Positions 39,478 through 49,123 of a DNA stretch of 64,000 bases are shown in pieces; the first letter of the stretch is position 1, and the number at the start of each line of letters is the position of its first letter. A program made the translations under genes and the position numbers. This DNA is from Methanosalsum zhilinae DSM 4017. Its GTDB lineage: Archaea; Halobacteriota; Methanosarcinia; Methanosarcinales; Methanosarcinaceae. The stretch is taken from positions 1,719,708 through 1,783,707 of the forward strand of contig NC_015676.1 in the NCBI RefSeq assembly GCF_000217995.1, read 5' to 3'. The notes beneath the pieces are model-generated. The model was given only the letters and a program-made list of their open reading frames with translations, was not told the DNA's origin and did no database searches.

Positions 39478-40089
39478 ATGGGGATTGTTAATTTTGGTAT
39501 ACCTGAAAAAGAAGCAAATTATTTGAGAAAAAACCTTGCATTAGATGTATTTGTAGAAGGAGGGACATATAAAGGAAAAACTGCAAAAAAGATGAGTGTA
39601 TCTTTTAAAAAGGTTTACACTATAGAAAAATCAAATAAGCTGTTCAACATATCAGATGCTCATTTACAAAATTGTAGTAATGTAACTTTACTAAAGGGAG
39701 ATACTAGAGACCATTTAAATGATATTATAACTAATAATAATAATATTCTATTTTGGTTAGATGCACATTGGAGCGGTGGAATCACTTACGGTGAAAAAGA
39801 CGAATGTCCTCTTTTAGAAGAACTTAACATAATATTTAAGCACAACAAAAATTATGTTATTTTAATAGATGACGCAAGGCTTTTTTTAGCGCCCCCACCA
39901 TTACCACATAATTTAGAAAATTGGCCTACAATAAATGATATAATAAAACAACTTCCACACTATTGGGAATTATTTGTATTTGAGGATGTTATTTACATAA
40001 TTCCATCCAAGTATCTTAAACAGTTCAAATATTTCATGCAAAATGTAGTTACTGAACAGTGGAAAAAAATAATAACTATCTTATTTTAA
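39478..40089 (+). CDS. Methyltransferase-like protein of the glycan island
   Basis: A 203-residue protein that looks like a class I SAM-dependent methyltransferase of the type found in polysaccharide clusters. DVFVEGGTYKGKTAKKM (about 23-39) fills the place of the SAM glycine loop, VYTIEKS the acidic strand 2, and ILFWLDAHWSGG (about 95-106) with a later DDARLFL form the metal/acid strands of a TylF-like fold. It is a distant match judged by eye. The gene is AT-rich like its neighbours. The 208 bases before it hold no gene. Confidence 0.55.
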   Translation: MGIVNFGIPEKEANYLRKNLALDVFVEGGTYKGKTAKKMSVSFKKVYTIEKSNKLFNISDAHLQNCSNVTLLKGDTRDHLNDIITNNNNILFWLDAHWSGGITYGEKDECPLLEELNIIFKHNKNYVILIDDARLFLAPPPLPHNLENWPTINDIIKQLPHYWELFVFEDVIYIIPSKYLKQFKYFMQNVVTEQWKKIITILF

Positions 40090-40194
40090 ATAAATCAAAA
40101 CTTGAGCCAATATCTAAAATATTAAAAATGATAAAATAACGGCTCTGTAGAAAACCTATTTCTTACTTTGAAGAACTGTCGATAAGTGGTAGCA

Positions 40195-41481
40195 ATGAGG
40201 TACAAAGAGTTCTTACCTCCATATGATCTAAAAAGATATTTAATTAGCAAAATCAATTCTGTACGGCAGAGAGTGAAAAATCGGAACCTTTGGATGGCAT
40301 TCTTTGTCATAGAACAAACAATCATCGGCGGTAGAAATCGAAAAACTGTAACATATACCTTCATTAAGAAATTTAAAAACCTTATTAATCGTCACCGACC
40401 ATCTCCTTATCGGCCAAAGGGAATAATATATTCAATCGAAAAATGGTTTGAAAATGGTCTCCAGCCGCAAATGAAGGGGAGCTGGATAAAAATAATAGTT
40501 CCTGAAAATAAAATATACAGGGAAAAGGCAAAGAACATATATGGAAGGTTAGATCCTCCTCTTGACAAATGGCATGGATATCATTCATACCCAGCAGCTT
40601 ATCTGTGCTTGCTCAAAAATGCGAATGTTGTCAATGAGAATGGGGTGGTAATATCTTATGATAATAAAGTATATTCTGATTTTACCTATCAGATAGGTAA
40701 ACCAATAGAAAAAAATGATGTCTTCATATCCTATATTAGAAAACCTGAATATATTGAAGGTTGCTTTGCAACCATAGCATCTTCTGAAAGTTCAGGTTAT
40801 TTCCACTGGATGTTAGAATGTTTGCCTCGAATAAAATTAATCGAGGACTATATTGATGATATTGATTTTTTGATAGTTCCTGATGGCTTGAAAAAGTTCC
40901 ATATTGAAACACTTGATCTTCTGGGATTCCCGGAAGAAAAACTATATCGCATCAAGAATAGTATGAACATTCAATGCGAAAATCTCTTTGTACCCTCATT
41001 GCCAATAAGGGATGCACTTATGTCAACGTGGGTCTGCGAATTTCTGAGAGAATCCTTTATTCCAGAAAATGCAGCGGATCCGCATCGTCTGATATATATT
41101 TCCAGAAAAGATGCTCTTTACCGAAAAATAGAAAATGAAGAAGAGGTTGAAGGTTACCTTAAAGAAAAAGGATTCGAAATACTCCAGATGTCAAAGCTTC
41201 CTTTTACTGAACAGGTAAGGGCCTGTGCGGAGGCTAAGATTGTGATTGGACCTCACGGGGCTGGACTGACAAACATAGTATTCTGCAGAAATGCTAAAAT
41301 CCTTGAGCTTTTTTCTCCTTCTTACCTTGGAGGGTTTTCCATACTCGCTAACCATGGAAAAAATGAATATTGGTATCTTGTAGGCGATGATATTCCTGGT
41401 AATTCACCTCCCTCATGGAAAAATTTCAGGATTGACATCAAAGAGCTGGATTTAACATTAAATAGTATGCTAAAAGAATGA
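40195..41481 (+). CDS. GT61/DUF563-type glycosyltransferase
   Basis: A 428-residue protein. The core from about residue 190 matches glycosyltransferase family 61 (DUF563): SSESSGYFHWMLECLPRIKLIEDY, LIYISRKDALYRKIENEEE and the signature VIGPHGAGLTNIVFCRNAKILELFSP. The first 70 residues are basic and not typical of the family. ATG 40195 is taken; a GTG lies three codons upstream. It probably adds a sugar to the surface glycan. Bases 40139-40160 just before resemble an IS terminus, which could mean the N-terminus was acquired. Confidence 0.75.
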   Translation: MRYKEFLPPYDLKRYLISKINSVRQRVKNRNLWMAFFVIEQTIIGGRNRKTVTYTFIKKFKNLINRHRPSPYRPKGIIYSIEKWFENGLQPQMKGSWIKIIVPENKIYREKAKNIYGRLDPPLDKWHGYHSYPAAYLCLLKNANVVNENGVVISYDNKVYSDFTYQIGKPIEKNDVFISYIRKPEYIEGCFATIASSESSGYFHWMLECLPRIKLIEDYIDDIDFLIVPDGLKKFHIETLDLLGFPEEKLYRIKNSMNIQCENLFVPSLPIRDALMSTWVCEFLRESFIPENAADPHRLIYISRKDALYRKIENEEEVEGYLKEKGFEILQMSKLPFTEQVRACAEAKIVIGPHGAGLTNIVFCRNAKILELFSPSYLGGFSILANHGKNEYWYLVGDDIPGNSPPSWKNFRIDIKELDLTLNSMLKE

Positions 41482-41556
41482 TATAACGAAATAATTTTAT
41501 TTTTATGATACTTCAATATCAATTAAGGAACACAATATTGCGGAGCAAGTAAATAA

Positions 41557-42342
41557 ATGATAATAAAAGATAAATCTCTGAAATATAATATTGCAAAGAA
41601 ACTTTATCATTTATCGGTTAAAATTGATAACTCAAATAATAGCAACTTTGAAACAAATGGTGAGAAAAAATTTATAAAAAATCTTTTTGATGATTTGAAG
41701 AATAAAGATTCGTTGATTCTTATAGATGTTGGTGGAAATATTGGCGATTACACACAAATGTTATTTGAAAACGCAATTAAATTAAATGGAACCTTCCAAA
41801 TACATGTTTTTGAGCCTACTAAATATTGTTATTCCATGCTATCAAAAAGATTTCGAGATAAAAGAGTATACTTAAATAACACTGCATGTTCAAACATAGA
41901 TAGATCTGCAAAAATATATTATGATTCTGTAGGGAGTGGTTTGGCATCAATGCACAATCGGAATTTGAAAGCAATCGGAAATGAACTTAAAATAAAAGAA
42001 ACGATAAAAACCCAGAGATTAGATGATTACATAAAAAAGTGTAATATTTGTCATATTGACTTCATTAAAGTGGATGTTGAAGGACATGAGAAAGCTGTAT
42101 TTGAAGGAATGGGAGATTTTTTGAATCCTGATTTTGTTGATTATGTTCAATTTGAGTATGGAGGAGCAAATCTTGACAGTATGACTTCGCTTATGAACCT
42201 TTATGAGCTTTTTGAGTTTAAAGGATTTGTATTAGCAAAAATAATGCCTAAAGGACTTCAAGTAAGAAATTACGAGCCTTTTTTGGAGAACTTTGAATAC
42301 TCAAATTATGTAGCAATATCTAAAAAAGTGATTAAAGTATGA
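41557..42342 (+). CDS. FkbM-family SAM-dependent methyltransferase
   Basis: A 261-residue FkbM-type O-methyltransferase. SAM loop LIDVGGNIGDYTQM (about 51-64), acidic strand IHVFEPTKYCYSMLSKRF, and the family hallmark HIDFIKVDVEGHEKAVFEGM (about 166-185) are clear. Such enzymes methylate sugars or polyketides; in this place a glycan hydroxyl is likely. It overlaps the next gene by 4 bases, showing translational coupling. Confidence 0.88.
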   Translation: MIIKDKSLKYNIAKKLYHLSVKIDNSNNSNFETNGEKKFIKNLFDDLKNKDSLILIDVGGNIGDYTQMLFENAIKLNGTFQIHVFEPTKYCYSMLSKRFRDKRVYLNNTACSNIDRSAKIYYDSVGSGLASMHNRNLKAIGNELKIKETIKTQRLDDYIKKCNICHIDFIKVDVEGHEKAVFEGMGDFLNPDFVDYVQFEYGGANLDSMTSLMNLYELFEFKGFVLAKIMPKGLQVRNYEPFLENFEYSNYVAISKKVIKV

Positions 42343-43541
42343 TGCAAATCTACCCAAATATAGAACAAAATTTCTTTTGTCCTATATGTAATCAGGAAAC
42401 AACTGTAAAAAAAAATGTATGGCAAGGTATACATGTGGGTGTTAAATCCAGATGTAAAAAATGTCAAAAAGAGTATTATCAGGATTTAAACGTAGGTCAT
42501 TCTACATACACACCATACAGTGTAGACTTAGACACTTTTCAATTATTTGGTTCAGATAGTTCAATAGATTGGTATGGAACTCCTCTCCAAAAATCTCTGC
42601 AAAATCCAAATAGAAACAAAATAAGCTTTGAAAAAGAAGTGTTTGAAAAGAAAGATGAAGTAATAATTTTAAACTGTATAGACTACTTATATGGCCATTC
42701 ACTTCTGAAACTGTTGAATGCTGAAAGGCATTTACAAAGCAAAAATCAACACGGTCTAATTGTTATCGTCCCAAAATTTTTGGAATGGATGCTTCCAGAA
42801 GGCATTGCTGAGAAATGGGTATTTGATATTTCTTTAAAAGAAGGACAAGATTTTTTTATTGACTTTGATAATGTGATTAATAAAGAACTTGAAAGATTTT
42901 CTAAAATTTATATTAGTAAAGCATTTTCCCATCCAAAAAATTTCGATATAACTAATTTTACAGGTGTCAAGAAGCATAATTTCAAAGATGAAAAATTTAG
43001 AATAACTTTTATTTGGAGAGAAGATCGACTATGGATTAACAATTCTCTTTTGCAAAAAAGTGTTAATAAATTCAACATCAAAATCATTAGATATTTATTA
43101 TTGGCCAAGCAAAAAAGAAAATTGCTTAAAGTATTTTTGAGACTTAGAGAAGTATTTCCTAATGCAGAGTATACAGTAGCAGGTTTTGGAAAATACAATA
43201 ATTTCCCAAAATGGATTGATAACCAAATTGTAAATGTGTTTAATGAAAATATCGAAAGAAAACTTTGTCAAATATATTCTGAAAGTAGATTAATTCTAGG
43301 CGTTCATGGTTCTAATATGCTGTTGCCTTCAGCTCATGCTGGAATGACTGTAGACCTTATGCCTGAAGATAGATGGGGTAATTTTGCACAGGATATTTTA
43401 TATCAAGAAAAAGACGTGAGAATGAGTAGTTATAGGTACAGATACATACCTATAAATCAAAAACCCACTTTTATACATAATATGATTTCTCATATGATAA
43501 AGGATAAAGAGCATTTTGTTGAAAACATGATAATTGATTAA
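42339..43541 (+). CDS. Unknown glycan-locus protein with N-terminal Zn-ribbon and GT61-like end
   Basis: A 400-residue protein. The N-terminus has a CPIC...CKKC zinc ribbon (about residues 16-42). The C-terminal part has RLILGVHGSNMLLPSAHAGMTVDLMPEDRWGN (about 327-358), which resembles the GT61 motif GxHGAxLxN. The middle is not recognisable. The overlap of 4 bases with the FkbM-type gene suggests the two act together. A glycosyltransferase role is only inferred. Very AT-rich codon use. Confidence 0.5.
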   Translation: MMQIYPNIEQNFFCPICNQETTVKKNVWQGIHVGVKSRCKKCQKEYYQDLNVGHSTYTPYSVDLDTFQLFGSDSSIDWYGTPLQKSLQNPNRNKISFEKEVFEKKDEVIILNCIDYLYGHSLLKLLNAERHLQSKNQHGLIVIVPKFLEWMLPEGIAEKWVFDISLKEGQDFFIDFDNVINKELERFSKIYISKAFSHPKNFDITNFTGVKKHNFKDEKFRITFIWREDRLWINNSLLQKSVNKFNIKIIRYLLLAKQKRKLLKVFLRLREVFPNAEYTVAGFGKYNNFPKWIDNQIVNVFNENIERKLCQIYSESRLILGVHGSNMLLPSAHAGMTVDLMPEDRWGNFAQDILYQEKDVRMSSYRYRYIPINQKPTFIHNMISHMIKDKEHFVENMIID

Positions 43542-43738
43542 ATTACTATAAAAGTAATTTAGAATTAAATATTTGTATTTGTTAGAAGTGTGGGTATATG
43601 AGATCACATTAAGTAATTACATGCTATTATTTTTTGTAAAAAAATCGTAAATTGAAATTGCAAATTATTATAATTTCAGAAAATAAGTAGATTTAGACAA
43701 TATAATGAAATCAAAACGACTTATACCTAGGTGGAAAT

Positions 43739-44635
43739 ATGCATAAAACAGGAATAGCATTATTCGTCTACAATAGGCCAGAACATTGTAGGAAAGTGCT
43801 TGAATTTCTAAAAAAAAATAACATTGATAAATTATACATATTTTCAGATGGTCCGAAAAAAAATTCGAACATTAAAAAAATTAAACTTGTTAGAGAGATA
43901 ATCAATTCAATTGATTGGTGTGATGCCGAAATAATAGAACACAAGAATAACAAAGGACTAGCAAATTCAATTGTCGATGGCGTAAATTATGTATTGAGCA
44001 AACATGATAGAATCATAGTACTTGAAGATGATTGTGTACCATCTGAAGACTTTGTCCATTTTATGAATACGTGTTTTGATAAATATGAAAACGATGAACA
44101 GATTATGAATGTATCTGGATATGCTCCACCTATTAAAATACCAGCTGATTATCCATACGATATCTATTTTTCTTATCGTTCTTCCTCTTGGGGTTGGGGT
44201 ACTTGGAGAAGAGCATGGAAGTATTATAATCGTAGTCCTCTAATTCTTCAAGAAGTTGATAACTCAACAGATTTGAAAAAAAAGGTTGATAGGGCTGGAA
44301 AAGATCTTTATCCAATGTTAAAAGCCCAAATTGAAGGAAAATTAGATTCATGGGCTGTTTTTTGGTCTATAAATATAATTAAAAATGAGGGATTGTGTAT
44401 TAATCCAGTGGAATCTAGAATAATGAATATAGGACATGATGGAACCGGAGTTCATTGCCACAAAGATAATAGATACGAAGTTTATCTGAATAAAAATAAA
44501 CATAAAAAAATAGTCTTCCCAGCTAGTAATAGGCCTGATGAACGTATAATTGAGGAGTATCATAAATTTATTTCTAATCCTTTTTTAGCAAAAATTTTAA
44601 GATTTTGTCGAAATAAAATAAATAAATTCATATAA
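43739..44635 (+). CDS. Glycosyltransferase, GT2/GNT-I-like
   Basis: A 298-residue GT-A fold protein. It starts TGIALFVYNRPEHCRKVLEFL, has a DxD-like RIIVLEDDCVPSEDFVHFMN (about 93-112) and the acceptor-side motif SSSWGWGTWRRAWKYY (about 148-163), typical of the sugar transferases annotated as GNT-I-like in LPS and S-layer glycan clusters. AGGTGG precedes the ATG by 5 bases. Donor and linkage are unknown. Confidence 0.8.
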   Translation: MHKTGIALFVYNRPEHCRKVLEFLKKNNIDKLYIFSDGPKKNSNIKKIKLVREIINSIDWCDAEIIEHKNNKGLANSIVDGVNYVLSKHDRIIVLEDDCVPSEDFVHFMNTCFDKYENDEQIMNVSGYAPPIKIPADYPYDIYFSYRSSSWGWGTWRRAWKYYNRSPLILQEVDNSTDLKKKVDRAGKDLYPMLKAQIEGKLDSWAVFWSINIIKNEGLCINPVESRIMNIGHDGTGVHCHKDNRYEVYLNKNKHKKIVFPASNRPDERIIEEYHKFISNPFLAKILRFCRNKINKFI

Positions 44636-44685
44636 CAAAATAAGAAAAATCTTCATTTATAAATTTGTAAATTGGAAATTATATT

Positions 44686-45933
44686 ATGGACATACTCATC
44701 TTAAACACATATGACCTTAAAGGCGGTGCCTCTCGTGCTGCATATCGCCTACATAAGGGTTTTCAACAGATTGGTCATAACTCACAAATGTTAGTACAGG
44801 TTAAATATGGGGATGATTGTAACGTTATCGGATCAAATTCAATTATAGAGAAAGGTTTAGGAATGGTACGTCCCTACTTGGACACCATTCCTGCGAGGTT
44901 ACACTCTAAATGGAATAAAACTCTATTTTCTACAGCTTTTTTATCTAAAAAAATAGATGACAAGGTTATCAAGATTGATCCAGAAATCATTAGTCTACAT
45001 TGGATAGTAGGAGGATTTATCGCTCCAAAAACACTAAAAAAACTAAATAAACCTTTAGTTTGGACTCTTCATGATTCTTGGGCATTTACAGGCGGCTGCC
45101 ATATCCCATTTAATTGTAAGCATTATACTAAGTCTTGCGGAAAATGTCCTACTCTTGGTTCCTCAAAAAATCATGACTTATCCCGCTTAATATGGTATAG
45201 AAAAAAAAGAAATTGGAAAAATCTAAATATTACTATTGTCACACCTAGCCGATGGCTTTGCGAATGTGCTCAATCCAGTTCCCTTTTTCAGGATTATAGG
45301 ATAGAAGTCATTCCAAATGGTCTAGATTTACAAATTTATAAACCTGTGGAAAAGAGAATTGCTCGAAATATATTAGGATTTCCTGAAGACAAAAAATTAA
45401 TTTTATTTGGAGCAATGTACAGCACTAGTGATCCAAACAAAGGTTTTCATTTATTGCAATCTGCTTTACAAAATTTATCCAAAAATGGTTGGACACAAGA
45501 AATTGAACTGATTATATTTGGTGCATCTGAACCGGCTAATCCCCCAAATCTATATTTCGAATCTCATTATTTAGGTCATCTGCATGATGATGTTAGTTTA
45601 TCAATATTATATTCCGCAGCAGATGTTATGATTGTACCTTCTATTCAAGAAGCCTTTGGACAAACTGCCTTAGAAGCTATGGCATGTGGAACTCCTGTTG
45701 TTGCCTTTGGAGCTACTGGATTATTAGACATAGTAGATCACAAAATCACGGGATATTTAGCAAAACCATATGATCCTATAGATTTAGCAAGAGGAATTGA
45801 ATGGATACTTGAAGACGATAAACGATGGGAAAAACTATCCATTAAATCTCAAGAAAAAATTACACAAGAATTTGATATTGAAATTATTGCACAAAAATAT
45901 GTTGAGTTGTATCAAGAAATTCTTAAATCTTAA
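44686..45933 (+). CDS. Glycosyltransferase family 4
   Basis: A 415-residue GT-B protein: N-terminal LNTYDLKGGASRAAYRLHKGF, mid-part LVWTLHDSWAFTGGCHIPFNCKHY (about 124-147) as in WcaC/Gt4-type colanic acid transferases, and the C-terminal nucleotide-sugar site IVPSIQEAFGQTALEAMACGTPVVAFGATG (about 317-346) with the catalytic E-x7-E pattern. It is a retaining enzyme acting at the cytoplasmic face. A 1-kb scar of IS and fcl remnants follows it. Confidence 0.9.
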   Translation: MDILILNTYDLKGGASRAAYRLHKGFQQIGHNSQMLVQVKYGDDCNVIGSNSIIEKGLGMVRPYLDTIPARLHSKWNKTLFSTAFLSKKIDDKVIKIDPEIISLHWIVGGFIAPKTLKKLNKPLVWTLHDSWAFTGGCHIPFNCKHYTKSCGKCPTLGSSKNHDLSRLIWYRKKRNWKNLNITIVTPSRWLCECAQSSSLFQDYRIEVIPNGLDLQIYKPVEKRIARNILGFPEDKKLILFGAMYSTSDPNKGFHLLQSALQNLSKNGWTQEIELIIFGASEPANPPNLYFESHYLGHLHDDVSLSILYSAADVMIVPSIQEAFGQTALEAMACGTPVVAFGATGLLDIVDHKITGYLAKPYDPIDLARGIEWILEDDKRWEKLSIKSQEKITQEFDIEIIAQKYVELYQEILKS

Positions 45934-45950
45934 TTTTGATTTTTAACGAA

Positions 45951-46557
45951 CTGATTTCTAAAATATAAATACTCTTTCTTCCATTTATAGTTTGAGGGAT
46001 TAAATGGAATTTAAATAATTCACTGATAAACAGTGCAAAGGTATTAAACCAAATTCATCTCCACAACTAATAACTGGACGAAAGAAAGCATATGACCGTA
46101 AAGCTGTAAAGTGTTATTCTTTTTGTCATGATAACAGATTGCATATGGTCAGATATGCCTGAACGCTGTGGATCACATATAACTGCATGGAGAAGATTAA
46201 GTCGGTAGTCAGAAGAAGGAGTGTGGAGTCGAATTATAGTAGCTCTTAGAGATTCAACTTGCCAGAAAGGTAAGTTCTCACTTGAAGCGGTTTGTGTTGA
46301 CAGTAGCTTCATTGAAACTAAAAAAAGGGAGAGGGAACAGCTTACAATGGATATAAAAAGAGAAAAAGGCATAAAGGTCTATGTCTGCGTTACCTGTGAA
46401 GATTTTCCTCTTGCAATTATCATTTAACTAGGAATGAACATGATATTAAAAGGTTCATTGAAGTAATGGATAGCATTAAGATAAAATCCAGTAGAAGACC
46501 AAGAACAAAACCACTTGAAGTTCTTGCAGATTCTGCATATGACAACAAAGATTCATC
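45951..46557 (+). mobile_element. Degraded IS5-type insertion sequence (transposase remnant)
   Basis: A left end (45951-46003) is followed by a decayed transposase from ATG 46004. It reads MEFK-stop-FTDKQ, then ITGRKKAYDRK, a frameshift into YDMPERCGSHITAWRRL, then VWSRIIVALRDSTCQKGKFSLEAVCVDSSFIETKK with the first DDE aspartate (CVDSS), a short deletion, KEKGIKVYVCVT, and KIKSSRRPRTKPLEVLADSAYDNKDSS with the second Asp (LADSAYD). The third acidic residue and the right end are gone: sequence changes abruptly into an fcl fragment at 46558. At least three frame breaks, so it is inactive. Confidence 0.8.
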
Positions 46558-46918
46558 AAGAATTTCCATGAGGCAAGGGTTAAGGATGAGTCTAAAGTGG
46601 TTGTCTGGGGGACCGAAGCACAAAAGCGTGAATTCCGTCATGTTAAGGATAGAGGAGATACATGTATATATCGGATGGAGAATATGACGCAGCTGATTTT
46701 GAAGATTTGTAAATATCGGCATAAGTAAAAATTTTTTAATAAAAGAACAGGTTGAATTAATACAAAATGTGGTAGGATACAAAAACGAAATTATGTTTTA
46801 TACATCAAAACCATATGGTACTCTACAAAAACTGTTGGATGTTACAAAACTCCATAACCTGGGCTGGAGGGAAAAAGTACAAATGAAAGATGAGATCAAG
46901 CAGATATATGAATCATAA
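46558..46918 (+). pseudogene. 3' fragment of a second GDP-L-fucose synthase gene
   Basis: Read with two frame corrections this encodes the last ~120 residues of Fcl: KNFHEARVKDESKVVVWGT, EFRHVKDRGDTCIYRMEN, then DAADFEDFVNIG after a missing base, KEQVELIQNVVGYKNEI, and SKPYGTLQKLLDVTKLHNLGW to TAA 46916-46918. The intact gene at 37178 has the matching [19 protein letters not shown]. The fragment starts exactly where the IS remnant stops, so IS insertion or IS-mediated deletion removed the 5' two thirds. Confidence 0.85.
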
Positions 46919-46940
46919 ATTGCAATTTAGAATAAAGTAA

Positions 46941-47714
46941 ATGGAGGAGGCAAACATAAATAATCAAAAGCCGGTTGTATCGGTTATAACTGCCTGTCTA
47001 AACAGCGATCAATATATAGAAGATACAATAGAAAGTGTGATCAAACAGACTTATCCAAATATAGAATATGTGATCATAGATGGCGGTTCCACGGATAATA
47101 CGCTAAACATCATCAAAAAGTATGATAACCAAATTGCAAACTGGATAAGTGAACCTGACAATGGTGTATACGATGCAATGAACAAGGGTATTGTTCACTC
47201 CACTGGAGAAATAATCTATTTTTTAAACGCAGGCGATTATCTATACGACAATGAGATTATAGAAAAGATTGTAAATGAATTTTTAGATGAATCGGTACTT
47301 GCAGTTTATGGTAATGTAGAAGTAATCAATTATGAAAAAAATAAGAAAAGTATTCGAGGATGCAAGGTCACCTACAACAACTTATTATATAGAAGGGTAT
47401 GTCATCAGGCACTATTTGTAAGAAGATCTCTTTTTGATGAAATGGGTCTTTTTTCCACATCCTTCAAGCTTTCATCTGATCATGAATTTATAATTAAATG
47501 CATTAAAAAATATAGTGACAATTTTCTTTATCTAGACAAAATCATTGCAAAGTACAGGGATGACGGAATGAGTTGTAAGATGATGGAAAAAACCAAGATT
47601 GAAGACTTGAAGATCATTTCATCAAACTACAATATATTCAAATTTTTATTAGGAAGCGCAGTCTGTGGTTATGTCATACTGAAATACAAAATACCGCAGG
47701 TTTTAAATCAATAA
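46941..47714 (+). CDS. Glycosyltransferase family 2
   Basis: A 257-residue GT-A enzyme with PVVSVITACLNSDQYIEDTIESVIKQTYPNIEYVIIDGGSTDNTLNI (about 11-57), the donor aspartates in IIDGGSTD, and SEPDNGVYDAMNKGI, the pattern of WcaE-like colanic acid transferases. YFLNAGDYLY carries the second metal-binding acid. It starts 22 bases after the fcl fragment with GGAGG inside the first codons of the region; ATG 46941 is the first good start. Confidence 0.88.
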   Translation: MEEANINNQKPVVSVITACLNSDQYIEDTIESVIKQTYPNIEYVIIDGGSTDNTLNIIKKYDNQIANWISEPDNGVYDAMNKGIVHSTGEIIYFLNAGDYLYDNEIIEKIVNEFLDESVLAVYGNVEVINYEKNKKSIRGCKVTYNNLLYRRVCHQALFVRRSLFDEMGLFSTSFKLSSDHEFIIKCIKKYSDNFLYLDKIIAKYRDDGMSCKMMEKTKIEDLKIISSNYNIFKFLLGSAVCGYVILKYKIPQVLNQ

Positions 47715-47734
47715 ATCGATGATAAGAATTTGCA

Positions 47735-48880
47735 ATGAACATTTTAGTGATACCCACCACAGATTGGATCAGGCATCCTGTTCCAAATAGACTCAATTTT
47801 ATTTTCGATATACTTGCTGAGAATCATAACGTACATGTGGCTCATTTCACATTAAAAAAATTTCATCAGGAAAAAGAAAGGAACACTAGATGTATACTCC
47901 ATAATTTAACTACTGTCGATGTCGATGACCCGTCTTCTTATTATTTGATAAATAGTTTAACACATCTGGTTAAACTTAGAAATATAATCAAAATGGAAAA
48001 AATAGATGTAATTGTGTCGGCCAATATTTTACCGGCATTTGCCGTTAATTTCATCAAAGGAGACTTACCTTTAGTTTTTGATTATCTGGATCATTATGAA
48101 GAGTCTGCTGCAACTTATTATCCAAATTCATTTTTTGGAAAAATAGTTAAAACGGGTGTTAAATCAATCATTCATTATAATCTAAAAAAATCAAATTCTG
48201 TAATTACTGTTACAGAAGAATTCAAACAGTTTTTGCATTCTATAGGTGTGAAAGATGTACATGTTATTCCAAATGGTGTAGACACAACTATGTTTAAACA
48301 AATATCCACAGAAGTTGCTAAGAAAGACCTGGGACTGGACGGAATAGTTATAGGATATGTTGGATCCCTGGAATACTGGGTAGATCTAGAGACTGTCATT
48401 AAAGCTTTACCAGAGTTGGATGTTAAGCTATTGGTGGTTGGCCCAGGGCTTTTCACCGACTATGGTGAAATGATTAAAGAGCTTGCTGATAAGTTAGGAG
48501 TATTAGATAAAATCACTTTCACAGGAAGAGTAGAATATCATGATCTTTATAAATATATTTCTGCTATGGACCTTGGTTTGAATCCTTTAAAACACGTGAA
48601 AAAAAACGAAATCACTGTTGGGGGGAAAATATTCAATTATCTAGCATGTGGAAAGCCTGTTTTATCAAGCAGAATGATTGCTCTGGAAACTTTGATGGAT
48701 GATGACCTCTACTATTATGACGATCTAAAAAGTTTTATCAATATGACTAATAAAATTCTAAGTCAAATTCATGATGGTAGCAAATATATGCAAATAGCCA
48801 GAGATTTTGACTGGAAAAATATTGCAAATGAATATGAAGATGTTATTCAAAAAGTATTGCATGAATCCAATCAAACGTGA
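47735..48880 (+). CDS. Glycosyltransferase family 4
   Basis: A 381-residue GT-B protein. The N-terminal half has PTTDWIRHPVPNRLNFIFDILAENHNVHVAHF and LVFDYLDHYEESA; the C-terminal half has VHVIPNGVDTTMFK, IVIGYVGSLEYWVDLETVIKAL, ITFTGRVEYHDLYKYISAMDLGLNPL and a short NYLACGKPVLSS. It lies 20 bases after the GT2 gene. A retaining transferase is expected; the sugar is unknown. Confidence 0.88.
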   Translation: MNILVIPTTDWIRHPVPNRLNFIFDILAENHNVHVAHFTLKKFHQEKERNTRCILHNLTTVDVDDPSSYYLINSLTHLVKLRNIIKMEKIDVIVSANILPAFAVNFIKGDLPLVFDYLDHYEESAATYYPNSFFGKIVKTGVKSIIHYNLKKSNSVITVTEEFKQFLHSIGVKDVHVIPNGVDTTMFKQISTEVAKKDLGLDGIVIGYVGSLEYWVDLETVIKALPELDVKLLVVGPGLFTDYGEMIKELADKLGVLDKITFTGRVEYHDLYKYISAMDLGLNPLKHVKKNEITVGGKIFNYLACGKPVLSSRMIALETLMDDDLYYYDDLKSFINMTNKILSQIHDGSKYMQIARDFDWKNIANEYEDVIQKVLHESNQT

Positions 48881-48893
48881 CTCTAGTATTGCA

Positions 48894-48989
48894 CTGGTTT
48901 CCAAAATATAAATACTACTTTTCCTGATTATAGTTTGAAGGCAGTAAATGGAGTTTGATGAATCACTGATGAACATTGAAAATACATGA
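48894..48989 (+). mobile_element. Solo left end of the same IS5-type element
   Basis: CTGGTTTCCAAAATATAAAT and the following bases match 45951-46042 closely (same spacing of AAATATAAATACT, ATTATAGTTTGA and ATGGAGTTT). The encoded start is MEFDESLMNIENT followed by TGA. Nothing of the remaining transposase is present. Together with the copy at 45951 it brackets about 2.9 kb holding the fcl fragment and two glycosyltransferase genes as direct repeats. Confidence 0.75.
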
Positions 48990-49123
48990 TTCTACAAAAG
49001 AATTTATATTAATAGTACTTTTAAGGTCATTGAAGACTTATAATAATATATTTTTAACATTAATGAGTTCAGAACAAACCTGATGATAGAGGGATTCGTT
49101 CCCATAATGTGGGTGAGCACAAC

